A stretch of 64,000 bases of DNA from the NCBI RefSeq assembly GCF_000427965.1, contig NZ_ATZA01000032.1, positions 1 through 64,000 of the forward strand, given 5' to 3'. Of this stretch, positions 11,628-20,265 are shown one piece after another (position 1 is the first letter of the stretch; each line of letters starts with the position of its first letter). The notes beneath the pieces are model-generated. The model was not told where the DNA came from and made no database searches. It saw nothing but the letters and a program-made list of their open reading frames with translations. The stretch comes from Olivibacter sitiensis DSM 17696 (GTDB lineage: Bacteria; Bacteroidota; Bacteroidia; Sphingobacteriales; Sphingobacteriaceae). The translations under genes and the position numbers were made by a program.

Positions 11628-12209
11628 TTAGGAAAACGAGATTTCCACTCCCAGCAATTTGTAAAATCCCTTTAATATCGCTGCGTTTCCAGGCCATGCA
11701 GGGGAAGTGGTCAAATTGCCATCGGTGATGGCCTGATCTGCCGGTATCTCCTTGAAATTGCCACCCGCGAGCGTCACTTCAGGACCCACGGCGACATAAG
11801 CAGTCAAGGTACGCCCTTTGACCACGCCTGCCGCAGTTAGTATTTGAATGCCGTGGCAGATAGCGGCAACGGGTTTATTCGTTTCAAAAAAATGGCGGGT
11901 ATACTCCAATACTTTTTCGTTCAGGCGGATATATTCCGGTGCACGACCTCCTGTAACATATAGGCCATCATATTCTGCAGGATTTACTTTGTCAAAATCT
12001 TTATTGAGCACAAAATTGTGCCCCCTTAATTCCAGGTATGTCTGAAATTCGGTAAAATCATGTATGGCTGTGGCCACCTTATCACCTGCTTTTTTATCTG
12101 GACAAATGACATCTACGTCAAAACCCACGGACAATAAGGCCTGATAGGGAACCATAATTTCATAGTCTTCTACAAAATCGCCTGCAAGCATTAATATTTT
12201 CTTTCCCAT
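11628..12209 (-). CDS. DJ-1/PfpI family protein
   Basis: A 193-residue class I glutamine-amidotransferase-like protein. It has the family opening [19 protein letters not shown] with the conserved Glu, [14 protein letters not shown] in the middle, and the nucleophile elbow [10 protein letters not shown] with Cys118 followed by His119. This arrangement is that of PfpI/YhbO-type proteins, variously reported as proteases, chaperones or glyoxalase/deglycase enzymes acting on stress-damaged molecules. The exact activity cannot be read from sequence. It lies 98 nt after lipA on the same strand, and its transcript ends at the hairpin at 11567-11607. Confidence 0.88.
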   Translation of the reverse strand: MGKKILMLAGDFVEDYEIMVPYQALLSVGFDVDVICPDKKAGDKVATAIHDFTEFQTYLELRGHNFVLNKDFDKVNPAEYDGLYVTGGRAPEYIRLNEKVLEYTRHFFETNKPVAAICHGIQILTAAGVVKGRTLTAYVAVGPEVTLAGGNFKEIPADQAITDGNLTTSPAWPGNAAILKGFYKLLGVEISFS

Positions 12210-12307
12210 AATAGCTAAATCAATTGTTCGGTTAAAGTTACAAATAGCTATGGGTTTTGCAAAATACCTACCTTAAATAGAATTGAAAAGATGCTTTGGG
12301 CTCCCGA

Positions 12308-13186
12308 TTACATATCGAATAAATGCTTTTCTGCATGATAGGAAGAGCGGACAAGTGGGCCGCTTTCCACGTACTTGAACCCCATTTGGATACCTATTTC
12401 TCGGTATCTGTCAAATTGTTGGGGAGTAACCCATTCTATGACGGGGTGATGGGCTTTTGTGGGTTGTAAGTATTGGCCCAACGTGAGTATATGTACGCCA
12501 GCGTCATATAGATCCTGCATGGCCTCTATCACATCCTCTTCCGACTCTCCAAAGCCGAGCATAATGCCCGATTTGGTACGAAGTCCGGCAGCAGATATCC
12601 TGCGAAGACATTCCAAACTACGGTCGTATTTGGCTTGAATACGCACCTCTCTAGTAAGCCTTCGCACAGTTTCCAAATTGTGCGACACGACTTCAGGACG
12701 CACGGCCAGTACACGATCCAGGTTTTCCCAATTACCTTTGAAATCGGGAATAAGGGTTTCCAACGTGGTTTCGGGACTTTCCCTGCGAATAGCGAGAACA
12801 GTTTCTGCCCAAATGGTGGAACCGCCGTCCTTTAGATCGTCTCGATCTACTGAGGTTATAACACAATGCTTTACCTGCATTAATTTTACCGACGTAGCCA
12901 CACGTTGTGGTTCATCCAGTTCAACCGCTTTTGGTCTGCCGGTGGCTACCGCGCAAAAGGAGCAAGAACGGGTACATATATTACCCAAAATCATGAAGGT
13001 GGCTGTACCTGCTCCCCAGCATTCCCCCATGTTCGGGCAATTGCCGCTTTCGCATATCGTGTGCAGCTTGTGTTCGTCCACCAGACCGCGCACATGCTTG
13101 TATTCTTTGCCCACAGGTAACTTTACGCGAAGCCAGTCGGGTTTACGTTGGGTTTGAGATACGGGGATAACAGGTAGTTCTATCAT
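12308..13186 (-). CDS. lipA: Lipoyl synthase
   Basis: A 292-residue radical SAM enzyme that inserts two sulfurs into protein-bound octanoyl groups to make lipoate. The auxiliary-cluster cysteines are Cys45, Cys50 and Cys56 ([12 protein letters not shown]). The radical SAM cysteines are Cys71, Cys75 and Cys78 in the CxxxCxxC motif CTRSCSFC. The closing SSYHAEK motif supplies the conserved serine ligand. Length and motifs are fully typical. lipB is not adjacent. The upstream TATTTTTG box 4 nt before the ATG predicts a leaderless transcript. Confidence 0.97.
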   Translation of the reverse strand: MIELPVIPVSQTQRKPDWLRVKLPVGKEYKHVRGLVDEHKLHTICESGNCPNMGECWGAGTATFMILGNICTRSCSFCAVATGRPKAVELDEPQRVATSVKLMQVKHCVITSVDRDDLKDGGSTIWAETVLAIRRESPETTLETLIPDFKGNWENLDRVLAVRPEVVSHNLETVRRLTREVRIQAKYDRSLECLRRISAAGLRTKSGIMLGFGESEEDVIEAMQDLYDAGVHILTLGQYLQPTKAHHPVIEWVTPQQFDRYREIGIQMGFKYVESGPLVRSSYHAEKHLFDM

Positions 13187-13198
13187 AGTACAAAAATA
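13187..13198 (-). promoter_or_regulatory. lipA promoter -7 box, leaderless arrangement
   Basis: On the minus strand TATTTTTG (13198-13191) matches TAnnTTTG and ends 4 nt before the lipA ATG (13186). The transcription start should fall on or beside the start codon. No clear -33 element is seen. Confidence 0.5.
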
Positions 13199-13293
13199 GA
13201 GATAATAATTGTATTTTTAGCGCTCAAAAATAGTGTATGCATATGTTCTTTCTATAGAACATGTGTGATTATTACATCTTTATTATATTTGGA

Positions 13294-13701
13294 ATGGCAA
13301 CTATAGAAACTGTTTATTTGGGTGAATTGCGGACCTCTGCCAAGCATGTTCAATCTGGAAAGGAACTTATTACCGATGCCCCGGTGGATAATCAAGGAAA
13401 AGGGGAGGCGTTTTCACCCACCGACCTTTTGTCTGCTGCATTGACCAGCTGTATGCTCACTATCATGGGAATTGCAGCTCGTACGCATGGCATTGCGTTG
13501 GAAGGGACTCGGGTAGAAACAACCAAGATTATGCAGGCAAATCCTCGTAAGGTAGCGGAAATTGTCGTAGATTTTCACTTTCCGGCCAGTTTACAACTTG
13601 AGGAAAAACAGCGAAAACTATTGAGTAAGGCGGCAGAGACATGCCCTGTTTATTTGAGTTTGGACCCTGCCATAAAGAAGACTATCCATTACAACTGGTA
13701 A
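13294..13701 (+). CDS. OsmC/Ohr family peroxiredoxin-like protein
   Basis: A 135-residue thiol-dependent peroxidase-fold protein. I use the ATG at 13294 (MATIETVYLGELRTSAKH), since the preceding in-frame codons from 13261 are hydrophobic and unlike the family. The two redox cysteines are Cys53 in ALTSCMLTIMG and Cys117 in AETCPVYLSL, as in OsmC/YhfA-type proteins. PTDLLSAAL before the first Cys is the family helix. Members reduce organic hydroperoxides in the cytoplasm. A TATATTTG box ends at 13291, only 2 nt before this ATG, so the actual transcription start deserves testing. Confidence 0.88.
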   Translation: MATIETVYLGELRTSAKHVQSGKELITDAPVDNQGKGEAFSPTDLLSAALTSCMLTIMGIAARTHGIALEGTRVETTKIMQANPRKVAEIVVDFHFPASLQLEEKQRKLLSKAAETCPVYLSLDPAIKKTIHYNW

Positions 13702-13709
13702 TCTATATT

Positions 13710-13731
13710 AGGCTGCCAGTTTCGGCAGCCT
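13710..13731. terminator. Bidirectional terminator, OsmC / YtxJ
   Basis: An 8-bp stem (AGGCTGCC at 13710-13717 with GGCAGCCT at 13724-13731) and a 6-nt loop lie in the 39-nt gap between two convergent genes. Confidence 0.75.
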
Positions 13732-13740
13732 ATCCTATGT

Positions 13741-14070
13741 TTATTGAAGTTGCTTGCGCGTTTCTTGCGCGTCTATTCCGCTGTGTGATTCATTGTACAC
13801 ACATTTGTTGCCATAAATAAGTAGCAACTGTGGAGATTCATGCTGGACATCCCATTTTTGGGCAACGGCATTAGAAATATCTCTGTGTGCAATCAAATCC
13901 AAAAAGTAGCAGGGAAGATCTGCGGGCAGTAGGTCTCTTTCCATTTCAAACTGCCTTTTGGCCATGCTGCTGACAGGACACCGGGTACTATGCTTGAAAA
14001 TCAAGCTATATCCCTCTTGTTGTCCGATTTCTTCCAATTGTTTTAAATCATTGAGCTTTATCCATTCCAT
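13741..14070 (-). CDS. ytxJ: Bacillithiol system redox-active protein YtxJ
   Basis: A 109-residue thioredoxin-fold protein with a single-cysteine active site, Cys31 in HSTRCPVSSMAKRQF. This TRCP(I/V)SSMA motif is the mark of YtxJ (DUF2847), a monothiol bacilliredoxin candidate that would reduce bacillithiol-mixed disulfides. SPQLLLIYGNKCVYNESHSGI is the cis-Pro and following strand region. Bacillithiol occurs in several Bacteroidota. Synthesis genes (bshABC) are not in the window. It is co-directional with the secreted protein at 14146, with a repeat-bearing 75-nt gap. Confidence 0.85.
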   Translation of the reverse strand: MEWIKLNDLKQLEEIGQQEGYSLIFKHSTRCPVSSMAKRQFEMERDLLPADLPCYFLDLIAHRDISNAVAQKWDVQHESPQLLLIYGNKCVYNESHSGIDAQETRKQLQ

Positions 14071-14077
14071 GGTATTA

Positions 14078-14142
14078 TTTACGATTTACGATTTTTAGAT
14101 TGGCACAATTCCATATGCCAAATGTCTTATGTCTGATGTCCA
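14078..14142. repeat. Slipped short-phrase repeat patch
   Basis: Two back-to-back degenerate arrays fill the gap between two genes. One is built on ACGATTT (14081-14096), the other on ATGTCTT/ATGTCTG/ATGTCC (14122-14141). Similar patches occur at 21513-21612, 32343-32376, 49262-49290 and 55612-55650. Confidence 0.55.
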
Positions 14143-14145
14143 ACA

Positions 14146-14886
14146 TTATGGACTGGAGAATTTTTGTGGTTCTACGTTGACGAGCGCCGATACTATTGGA
14201 TAGCTGATGCTTTGGTTTCTTTCAGGATCGTTCAGAAAGGTGGCCAATTGGATGCCCCCGCCAATATCCTTGTAGCGCATGCATAGAAACCTGTTTTCCA
14301 GTACGCCGCTGCTATTATACGATTCCCATTGGAATATCTGCCCATTGTTTACGTCGATATATAGCTTGCTTGTGACGGTCGTTTGTATCTCTAGGGTGAA
14401 ATATTTTTTGTTGCCTATCAATTCTTGATCACTTACCTCAATATGTTGGCTGCCTTCCAAAAGTAATGGAGGGAAGAGCCAATATGCGTCATTTTGGAAA
14501 GAATTAAGTGCATAACTGAGCCACTCGCGTGCTTCTTTTTTCTCTGTCAGCCTTTTGTTGTTGACGTAGACCTGCCCGCTTTTGTTTTTACTGTTGAATA
14601 AAACTACAAGTTTTTCGTTTTTTTCGGGCAATATCCCTTCAAAACGGCAACGACCACTTTTGCTGTCCCAGATATAAGTGTGGCTACCCTTGGTGAGGTT
14701 TTTGGTCGATGGATTGCAGGTAAACATAAAAAAGTGCGCTTCATCCCATGCTTCTTTTCCTCCAAGTCCAGTCCATATTAGGTTGAGTACGGTTTCCTTA
14801 GTTTGAGAAATGGCCTTGTTAAAACATAAGAACAACAAAAAGCATATGCTCGTCAACTGCTTTATATTATATGAATTAATCTTCAT
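14146..14886 (-). CDS. Secreted protein of unknown function (LolA-like pattern)
   Basis: A 246-residue protein with a signal peptide (ending NKAISQ) and no membrane anchor. Blocks such as TYIWDSKSGRCRFEG, NDAYWLFPPLLLEGS and KLYIDVNNGQIFQWESY follow a pattern of long antiparallel strands. This resembles LolA-like lipid-binding beta-sheet proteins found in Bacteroidota (DUF6503-type). The match is by pattern only and weak. It sits in front of ytxJ on the same strand. About 200 nt upstream carry no recognisable element except AT-rich sequence. No function is assigned. Confidence 0.7.
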   Translation of the reverse strand: MKINSYNIKQLTSICFLLFLCFNKAISQTKETVLNLIWTGLGGKEAWDEAHFFMFTCNPSTKNLTKGSHTYIWDSKSGRCRFEGILPEKNEKLVVLFNSKNKSGQVYVNNKRLTEKKEAREWLSYALNSFQNDAYWLFPPLLLEGSQHIEVSDQELIGNKKYFTLEIQTTVTSKLYIDVNNGQIFQWESYNSSGVLENRFLCMRYKDIGGGIQLATFLNDPERNQSISYPIVSALVNVEPQKFSSP

Positions 14887-15086
14887 TTCTATATTTTTAA
14901 AAGCAAGTAGGTAACAATATACTACCCTTATAGTTTGATATTTTTTAATCTAAAGCCGTTATCACAAGTCGATATTCGGGGTTGATAATATAGAAGTCTA
15001 ACTAAAGGGAGAGCAATCAATATTCTAACCCTTTAGTTAGTATTAAACTGCTTTTATCTGAAAATATTGCTTAAAGACGTATATAT

Positions 15087-15575
15087 TTAGAAACTACGGC
15101 TCAATTGGGCCATCTGTATAGCTGTGACGGCCGCTTCCTCCCCTTTATTTCCGTGCTTGCCGCCTGCTCGTTCCAAAGCTTGTTCTAAGGTATTGGTAGT
15201 GAGCACTCCGAAAATGACTGGTTTTCCATGCTTGATAGATACATCGGCAAGTCCGTTGGCCACTGCATTACATATAAAGGTGAAGTGTGGGGTGTCTCCT
15301 TGTATAACGCAACCTAAGCAAATTACCGCGTTGATATCCGCATTGCGCAACAATATATCAGCACCACTTATTAATTCGTAGCTTCCCGGAACTTGCACCA
15401 CGGTAATGTCTTGCCCTTTAGCTCCTTGTTTTATCAAGAGTTGGTACGCACCGTCAAAAAGCGCTCCAGTGACCTGTGCATTCCATTGAGCAACAACGAT
15501 AGCAATCTTGAGATCACTAGCGCTCGCTACATCTATATGGGAGAAATCAGAGAGGTTTTTGAGTGTGGTAGCCAT
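15087..15575 (-). CDS. ribH: 6,7-dimethyl-8-ribityllumazine synthase
   Basis: A 162-residue RibH. It joins 5-amino-6-ribitylaminouracil to dihydroxybutanone phosphate in riboflavin synthesis, normally as an icosahedral or pentameric assembly. VAQWN (29-33) is the substrate loop, VPGSYELISGA (62-72) the second. His97 in GDTPHFTFICNAVANGL is the catalytic histidine. PVIFGVLTTNTLEQALERAG and NKGEEAAVTAI complete the site. It follows the TPR gene by 23 nt, a pairing that recurs in Bacteroidota, and opens away from recF. Confidence 0.96.
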   Translation of the reverse strand: MATTLKNLSDFSHIDVASASDLKIAIVVAQWNAQVTGALFDGAYQLLIKQGAKGQDITVVQVPGSYELISGADILLRNADINAVICLGCVIQGDTPHFTFICNAVANGLADVSIKHGKPVIFGVLTTNTLEQALERAGGKHGNKGEEAAVTAIQMAQLSRSF

Positions 15576-15598
15576 ATCTTGAATTAATTACAGCATAA

Positions 15599-16258
15599 CT
15601 ACTGTTGCTTTGCCTCACTTCTTGCTATATAGCTGTCAACGATAGAGGCCTCATAGCTTTCAGGATAGTCGGACTTTATCTTCTTATATGCAGCAAGAGC
15701 GTTTTTGTAATCGTTTTGAGCTTCATTCACCAATCCCAGTTTCTTTAGAAATAGAGGTGTGGTAAAGTTGTTGTCGCTTTTCTCAGCCGCTTCTTTATAA
15801 TTCTGAGCTGCTTTTTTATAGTCTTTTAACTCCGAGTAGGCATCACCCAATAAACCGACTACTAGTGGGTCTATAATGGGGCTTCCGCTATCGCTATATT
15901 TTTCGAGTGCGTTTGCTGCTTCTTGATACTTTCCTTGACGTAAGTATAGACCTCCCAGATAAGCATTGGCAATATTGGCCGACTTGGTATTGGAATATTC
16001 ATCCGCTATTTCCTTAAATCCTAGATAGGAGCCATCACCATCTATTGCTTTATTATGCAAAGAATCAATCAAAGCATACTGTTCAGCACGAAACATTTCA
16101 TTGGAAGCTTTTTCGGCTCTAGGTGCTAAATAGAAATATTGGTAACCAAAAAATAATATAACCAATACGACGACACCTATTGCAATGAAAGCAAGGCTTT
16201 TTTGGTTGTCACGGACAAAACTACCCGTTCCGTTGTTTTTAGTGTTATTGACGCTCAC
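15599..16258 (-). CDS. TPR protein with N-terminal membrane anchor
   Basis: A 219-residue protein with one membrane segment (about 22-45, LAFIAIGVVVLVILFFGYQYF) and three or four tetratricopeptide repeats after it (for example YLGGLYLRQGKYQEAANAL, LLGDAYSELKDYKKAAQNY, LGLVNEAQNDYKNALAAY). The layout, a short cytoplasmic head, one TM and periplasmic TPRs, matches the YfgM/TPR_21 type linked in E. coli to the Sec translocon and periplasmic chaperones. That role is not proven in this phylum. It is the first gene of the ribH unit. A good promoter (CTTG, 19 nt, TATTTTTG) stands 45 nt upstream. Confidence 0.85.
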   Translation of the reverse strand: MSVNNTKNNGTGSFVRDNQKSLAFIAIGVVVLVILFFGYQYFYLAPRAEKASNEMFRAEQYALIDSLHNKAIDGDGSYLGFKEIADEYSNTKSANIANAYLGGLYLRQGKYQEAANALEKYSDSGSPIIDPLVVGLLGDAYSELKDYKKAAQNYKEAAEKSDNNFTTPLFLKKLGLVNEAQNDYKNALAAYKKIKSDYPESYEASIVDSYIARSEAKQQ

Positions 16259-16303
16259 TGTTATTTGTTAATGTTTGCTTCTATTAATGAATTTTAAAGA
16301 TTG

Positions 16304-16334
16304 CAAAAATACATTTTTAGTAGGTACTTACAAG
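16304..16334 (-). promoter_or_regulatory. Promoter of the TPR-ribH unit
   Basis: On the minus strand CTTG (16334-16331), a 19-nt spacer and TATTTTTG (16311-16304) form a good Bacteroidota promoter. It lies about 45 nt before the ATG at 16258. Confidence 0.55.
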
Positions 16335-16452
16335 TTTATTTGTGCTTAAAATTTTTGTCAATTGAAGGGATGCGAATTGTCCTTTGCCGTGCCTGTGCCT
16401 ATCTTTTATTTCACGTTCGGCGTTTTGCATCCCATATCTCATTTCTCCGCTT

Positions 16453-16488
16453 ATTGCGTCTTGTCTCTATTTGCCTATCTTTGTGCCC
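16453..16488 (+). promoter_or_regulatory. recF promoter, leaderless arrangement
   Basis: ATTG (16453-16456), a 19-nt spacer and a perfect TATCTTTG (16476-16483), ending 5 nt before the recF ATG (16489). This selects 16489 over the in-frame upstream ATG at 16384, which would precede the promoter. Confidence 0.6.
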
Positions 16489-17604
16489 ATGTGGTTGCAA
16501 ACTTTGTCCCTCCTTCACTTCAAAAATTATGACGAGGCCAACCTGAGTTTTTTACCTGGCGTAAATGCCTTTACAGGAGCAAATGGAGCTGGGAAGACCA
16601 ATCTTTTGGATGCCATACATTATCTTTCTCTTTGTAAGAGCTATTTCAATCCCGTCGATTCTCAGCAGATTAAGAAGGGAGCGGATTTCTTTATGGTGCA
16701 GGGTACTTTTGAGAAAGACGGATTGCAGGATGTCATCGCCTGCAGCCTCAAAAAAAATCAAAAGAAGCAATTCAAGCGCAATAAAAAGGATTACCAACGT
16801 TTGGCAGATCACATAGGTTTGTATCCTTTGGTGATGGTCACGCCAAACGATTCGGTCATCATCACCGAGGGGAGTGAGGAGAGACGCAGGTTTGTGGACA
16901 ACGTTATTTCCCAAACCGACTCCCGTTACCTCGACGACTTGATTACATATAACAAGTATTTGCAAAATAGGAATAGCCTACTAAAGCAACAAGTACGCGA
17001 TGAACGCTTGGTGAGAGTATATGACGAGCTGCTGGCGGGCGTGGGAAATAAGATATTTGCCAAGAGGCGTGCCTTTATGGAAGTGTTCGTGCCAATGTTC
17101 GACAAGCATTATCATTTCATTTCCGATGGGATCGAAAATGTACAGCTCAGCTATGAGTCGCAGTTATTGGATTTGCCTTTTGATCAACTGCTGCAGGAAG
17201 CCTGGCCAAAAGATGTAGCCATGGAGCGCACTACGGTGGGTGTTCACAAAGACGACTTGTCGTTTTTGATAGAAGGGATGTCCATGAAGAAATTCGGCTC
17301 GCAGGGGCAGCAAAAATCTTTTCTCATCGCGCTGAAGCTGGCACAATATAGCTTTCTTCAGCAGAGCAAAGGCTACAAGCCACTCTTACTATTGGATGAT
17401 ATATTTGACAAGTTAGATGATATGCGCACGAGAAAGTTGATGCAGATGGTTTCGAACGATGATTTTGGCCAAATATTCCTTACTGATACCAGCGCAAAAC
17501 GTGTGGAAAACACGTTTGACGGAATTGATACCGAAGTACGTATCTTTGACGTGAACAAAGGACAGGTAACACAGCTATCGCAACATGAAAAGAACGAACG
17601 ATAA
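16489..17604 (+). CDS. recF: DNA replication and repair protein RecF
   Basis: A 371-residue SMC-like ATPase that helps RecOR load RecA at single-strand gaps. The Walker A is GANGAGKTN (30-38). The ABC-type signature is FGSQGQQKSFLIALKLAQ, and the Walker B is PLLLLDDIFDKLD. The family opening MWLQTLSLLHFKNYDEANLSF starts at 16489. The upstream 35 codons of the frame have no family match and contain the promoter. It overlaps the next gene by 20 nt, giving translational coupling, and diverges from the TPR-ribH unit. This recF/DUF721/ribH arrangement recurs in Bacteroidota. Confidence 0.95.
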   Translation: MWLQTLSLLHFKNYDEANLSFLPGVNAFTGANGAGKTNLLDAIHYLSLCKSYFNPVDSQQIKKGADFFMVQGTFEKDGLQDVIACSLKKNQKKQFKRNKKDYQRLADHIGLYPLVMVTPNDSVIITEGSEERRRFVDNVISQTDSRYLDDLITYNKYLQNRNSLLKQQVRDERLVRVYDELLAGVGNKIFAKRRAFMEVFVPMFDKHYHFISDGIENVQLSYESQLLDLPFDQLLQEAWPKDVAMERTTVGVHKDDLSFLIEGMSMKKFGSQGQQKSFLIALKLAQYSFLQQSKGYKPLLLLDDIFDKLDDMRTRKLMQMVSNDDFGQIFLTDTSAKRVENTFDGIDTEVRIFDVNKGQVTQLSQHEKNER

Positions 17605-17875
17605 GACATTGAAGGAAGCGATCATGCAGTACCTGGACGTACGGAAGATGCGCCGCAAATTTGACGAGACGGCACTCATAGCCGCTTGGCCCGAGCTGAT
17701 GGGGCAAGCCATCGCCAACAGGACTACTAAGCTTTATATTCGCGACAAGCGCTTGTACATAGGGGTAGAATCGGCCGTCATCAAGCAGGAATTGATGATG
17801 ATGCGCCAGCAGATCATCGGCAAGCTCAACGAGCACGTGGGAGCCGTGGTGGTAGAAGCCTTGGTTATTCTTTAA
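17585..17875 (+). CDS. DUF721 (DciA-like) protein
   Basis: A 96-residue small basic protein of the DUF721 family, which includes DciA, a loader of the replicative helicase DnaB in bacteria lacking DnaC. Family pattern visible: LKEAIMQYLDVRKMRRKFDETALIAAWPELMGQAIANRTTKL, then RLYIGVESAVIKQELMMMRQQIIGKLNE. Its start lies inside the 3-prime end of recF (20-nt overlap), and its stop overlaps the convergent aroK by 11 nt. A helicase-loading role is inferred from the family, and dnaB is 26 kb away in this window. Confidence 0.85.
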   Translation: MKRTNDKTLKEAIMQYLDVRKMRRKFDETALIAAWPELMGQAIANRTTKLYIRDKRLYIGVESAVIKQELMMMRQQIIGKLNEHVGAVVVEALVIL

Positions 17876-18398
17876 GACCTAAATTTTTCGCCAATTCTTC
17901 CAAATCCAGATCTAACGCTGGGATGTGATGCTGCGCCTGGCTGTAGAATGGTTCGCGCTGTTGCATCCGTTCTTCTATGAGCTGGAGTATTTCCTCCTCG
18001 CTCAAATCCTTTATCAAGGGTCTTTTGTGGCGCTTGCTGTTGGCCAGCCGATTGGCCAGCGCCGTATGAGGCATGGTGAGGTAGATAGTAGTACCTTGTT
18101 GGTTCATCCAATCCATATTGTCAAAATAGCAAGGTGCTCCGCCGCCCGTGGAGATTACGCTGGTAGGTCTATTAACAACTGCTCGCAGGATTTCCCTTTC
18201 TTTTTCCCTGAATGCGGCCTCGCCGTGCAGGGCGAAGAAATCGCTGATGGGCATCCCTTCCTGCTCCACAAAGACCTCATCGAGATCCACAAACGGATAG
18301 TTCAACAGGGCTGCCAGCTTTTTGCCATTCGTTGTTTTGCCCACTCCCATAAAGCCTATGAGAAAAAGGTGCCGTGTATTGCCTAAGCTTGCGTTCAT
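17865..18398 (-). CDS. aroK: Shikimate kinase
   Basis: A 177-residue P-loop kinase that phosphorylates shikimate in aromatic amino acid synthesis. The Walker A is GFMGVGKTT (15-23). The shikimate-binding DLDE motif follows in FVDLDEVFVEQEG, with FREKERE and the glycine loop STGGGAPCY. The lid region carries RPLIKDLSEEEI. It is the last gene of the DUF1599-DoxX-aroK unit, 6 nt after the DoxX gene. Its final 11 nt overlap the convergent DUF721 gene. All motifs are intact. Confidence 0.95.
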   Translation of the reverse strand: MNASLGNTRHLFLIGFMGVGKTTNGKKLAALLNYPFVDLDEVFVEQEGMPISDFFALHGEAAFREKEREILRAVVNRPTSVISTGGGAPCYFDNMDWMNQQGTTIYLTMPHTALANRLANSKRHKRPLIKDLSEEEILQLIEERMQQREPFYSQAQHHIPALDLDLEELAKNLGLKE

Positions 18399-18404
18399 GA
18401 CGGA

Positions 18405-19595
18405 TTAATTTTCCTTGGAAAAATAGTCTTTTGCCAAATTTTCAAATTGTGGGAAAGTGTGGTAGTGCCATTTTTTGACAACTGTTCCGTCTTTCATCAG
18501 CAGCACGCCGGGGTTGCTTCTTACCGTGCTCTTCAAAGGAATGGCGTCGGCATAGAAAGGCTCCATAAACAGCTTGAGGTGTTTGTCCAATTCATCTACC
18601 TGTGTGGCGGAACTGGCCGTTAATAAAACGGTACGTACATTATACTGCTCGGAAGCGTTGAGCGCAGTTGCATTGATCTTTGCGAGGGCATCGAGGTTTG
18701 TCTCGGTAAGGTCGTAAGCTACCACCAGCAGGTTATAGTAGGGGTTGGCCAATATTTCATCATTGAAATCAGTTTCGCCACCGGCATCGGTGATGCGTAG
18801 ATCTTGGATGGGAGCACTGAATCCTTTTTTGATGAGCTTGCTTTCGGGTTCTCCAATGATTTCCCACTGGTCGTCTTCCCAGATCTTTTCGTCCATATAG
18901 ACCTTGTCCGTTACTGTCTTCTCTTCACCGCTTTGCTTGTGCTTCAGGTCGTACTGTATTTGGTATTCGTCTGCAGGAGCCCCTTCGGGCACGTGCATTT
19001 GCTCGGGCAGGTTGTTTCCTTCTTTGTAAGGTAAGAAATCAATGACCGGAAGATAGTTGTAGGTATATATACCCGCGCCAAAAGAAACGATAACGATCAG
19101 GGAACCCAATACCATTTGGACAGCCAAACTGTTTGTGATGGGCTTTATCTGTTTCCTGTAAATAAAAATAACCAATATAAGGATGAATAGGAAAACATCT
19201 TTCCCAAACGACTGCCACGGGGTGAGGGGAATGGCATCGCCAAAGCATCCGCAGGATTTTACCACCTCAAAATAGGCCGAATAAAAGGTGAGGAAGGAGA
19301 AAAAGAATATGAGCAGCAATAGCCCCCAGGCAACCAATCTGCCGGCAAAGCCCAAGAGCAGGAATGCCCCAAGGATAATTTCCAAGGCGCATAGGAGGAT
19401 AGCAATGGCCACGGCATAGTCGCTGAATACGGTCAAGTGAAACACCTCGAAATATTCTTCCAGCTTGTAGCCGAAACCGACGGGGTCATTGGCCTTGATG
19501 AGGCCGGAAAATATGAACAGTAGGCCTACCAGTAGTCGGCAAACAAGCAGTGGGTAATTGGGACGTCGAGCGGTAGCGTATGTATGTGCGTTCAT
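18405..19595 (-). CDS. DoxX-like membrane protein with thioredoxin-like C-terminus (BT_3928 type)
   Basis: A 396-residue protein. The N-terminal part (about 10-175) is a four- to five-helix DoxX module that opens with CRLLVGLLFIFSGLIKANDPVGFGYKLEEYFEVF. A Cys pair sits at KSCGCFGD. After a hydrophilic linker, residues about 270-395 (NPYYNLLVVAYDLTET...NPGVLLMKDGTVVKKWHYHTFP) resemble a thioredoxin fold without an obvious CxxC. This fusion is common in Bacteroidota and its role is unknown. A membrane redox or quinone-linked function is conceivable because other DoxX proteins act in thiosulfate or sulfhydryl oxidation. It is flanked tightly by the DUF1599 gene and aroK. Confidence 0.85.
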   Translation of the reverse strand: MNAHTYATARRPNYPLLVCRLLVGLLFIFSGLIKANDPVGFGYKLEEYFEVFHLTVFSDYAVAIAILLCALEIILGAFLLLGFAGRLVAWGLLLLIFFFSFLTFYSAYFEVVKSCGCFGDAIPLTPWQSFGKDVFLFILILVIFIYRKQIKPITNSLAVQMVLGSLIVIVSFGAGIYTYNYLPVIDFLPYKEGNNLPEQMHVPEGAPADEYQIQYDLKHKQSGEEKTVTDKVYMDEKIWEDDQWEIIGEPESKLIKKGFSAPIQDLRITDAGGETDFNDEILANPYYNLLVVAYDLTETNLDALAKINATALNASEQYNVRTVLLTASSATQVDELDKHLKLFMEPFYADAIPLKSTVRSNPGVLLMKDGTVVKKWHYHTFPQFENLAKDYFSKEN

Positions 19596-19621
19596 AGTAA
19601 GAGCGAAAAGATAAAACTTTT

Positions 19622-20197
19622 TTATACCAAGGTGCCTGTGCTAGCCTCTTTGGCAAAGTCTAAGCGAATCAATGCAAAAACGGCATAGTTAAGCATATCC
19701 TGATAGTTGGCCTTGATGCCTTCGGAAGCCAGGGTTTGACCCTCGTTGTCCTCGATTTGCTTCACGCGGAATATCTTCATCAAGATGAGGTCGGTGAGCG
19801 AGCTGATGCGCATATCGCGCCAGGCTTCTCCATAGTCATGGTTCTTGGCAGACATCAGCTGCTTGGTCTCGGTGACGGCCTGTTGGTACAAGCGGCTTAC
19901 TTCTTCCAAAGGTAGCTTTTCCGGTGCATCGGCATCCAGTTGCAACTGGATGATGCCAATGATGCAGTAATTGACAATGGCCACATACTCGTTGGGAATA
20001 TCTTCACCCACCTTGGAGACCTTCTTTTCCTCCAAGGTGCGGATACGCTGTGCCTTGATGAAGATCTGATCGGTAATGGAAGGCAAGCGCATAATGCGCC
20101 AGGCGGTACCATAGTCTGCAGCCTTTTTCAGAAAAAGGTTTCTACAGTGACCTATAACGGCATCAAATTCGGTAGACGTGCTATTCGTAATCTCCAT
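19622..20197 (-). CDS. DUF1599 domain protein
   Basis: A 191-residue cytoplasmic protein made of two similar halves. Each contains K(x)3DYG(x)AWR(x)MR followed by S(I/L)TD(x)I. The first copy is KKAADYGTAWRIMRLPSITDQIFIK, shown here only as its key residues DYG, AWR, SITD. The second is NHDYGEAWRDMRISSLTDLILMK. The duplicated domain is annotated elsewhere as a nucleotide-modification-associated domain, and no reaction is established. It is first in the leftward unit with the DoxX gene (26-nt gap) and aroK. Conserved acidic and basic residues in both halves suggest a paired active site. Confidence 0.85.
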   Translation of the reverse strand: MEITNSTSTEFDAVIGHCRNLFLKKAADYGTAWRIMRLPSITDQIFIKAQRIRTLEEKKVSKVGEDIPNEYVAIVNYCIIGIIQLQLDADAPEKLPLEEVSRLYQQAVTETKQLMSAKNHDYGEAWRDMRISSLTDLILMKIFRVKQIEDNEGQTLASEGIKANYQDMLNYAVFALIRLDFAKEASTGTLV

Positions 20198-20232
20198 CTT
20201 GTTCGTTTCTCAGCGGTAAAATTTGAATAGTA

Positions 20233-20265
20233 CAAACCTAAACAAAGCCTGTTTAAAAAGCCAAT
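20233..20265 (-). promoter_or_regulatory. Promoter of the DUF1599-DoxX-aroK unit
   Basis: On the minus strand ATTG (20265-20262), a 21-nt spacer and a perfect TAGGTTTG (20240-20233), about 35 nt before the ATG at 20197. Confidence 0.5.
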
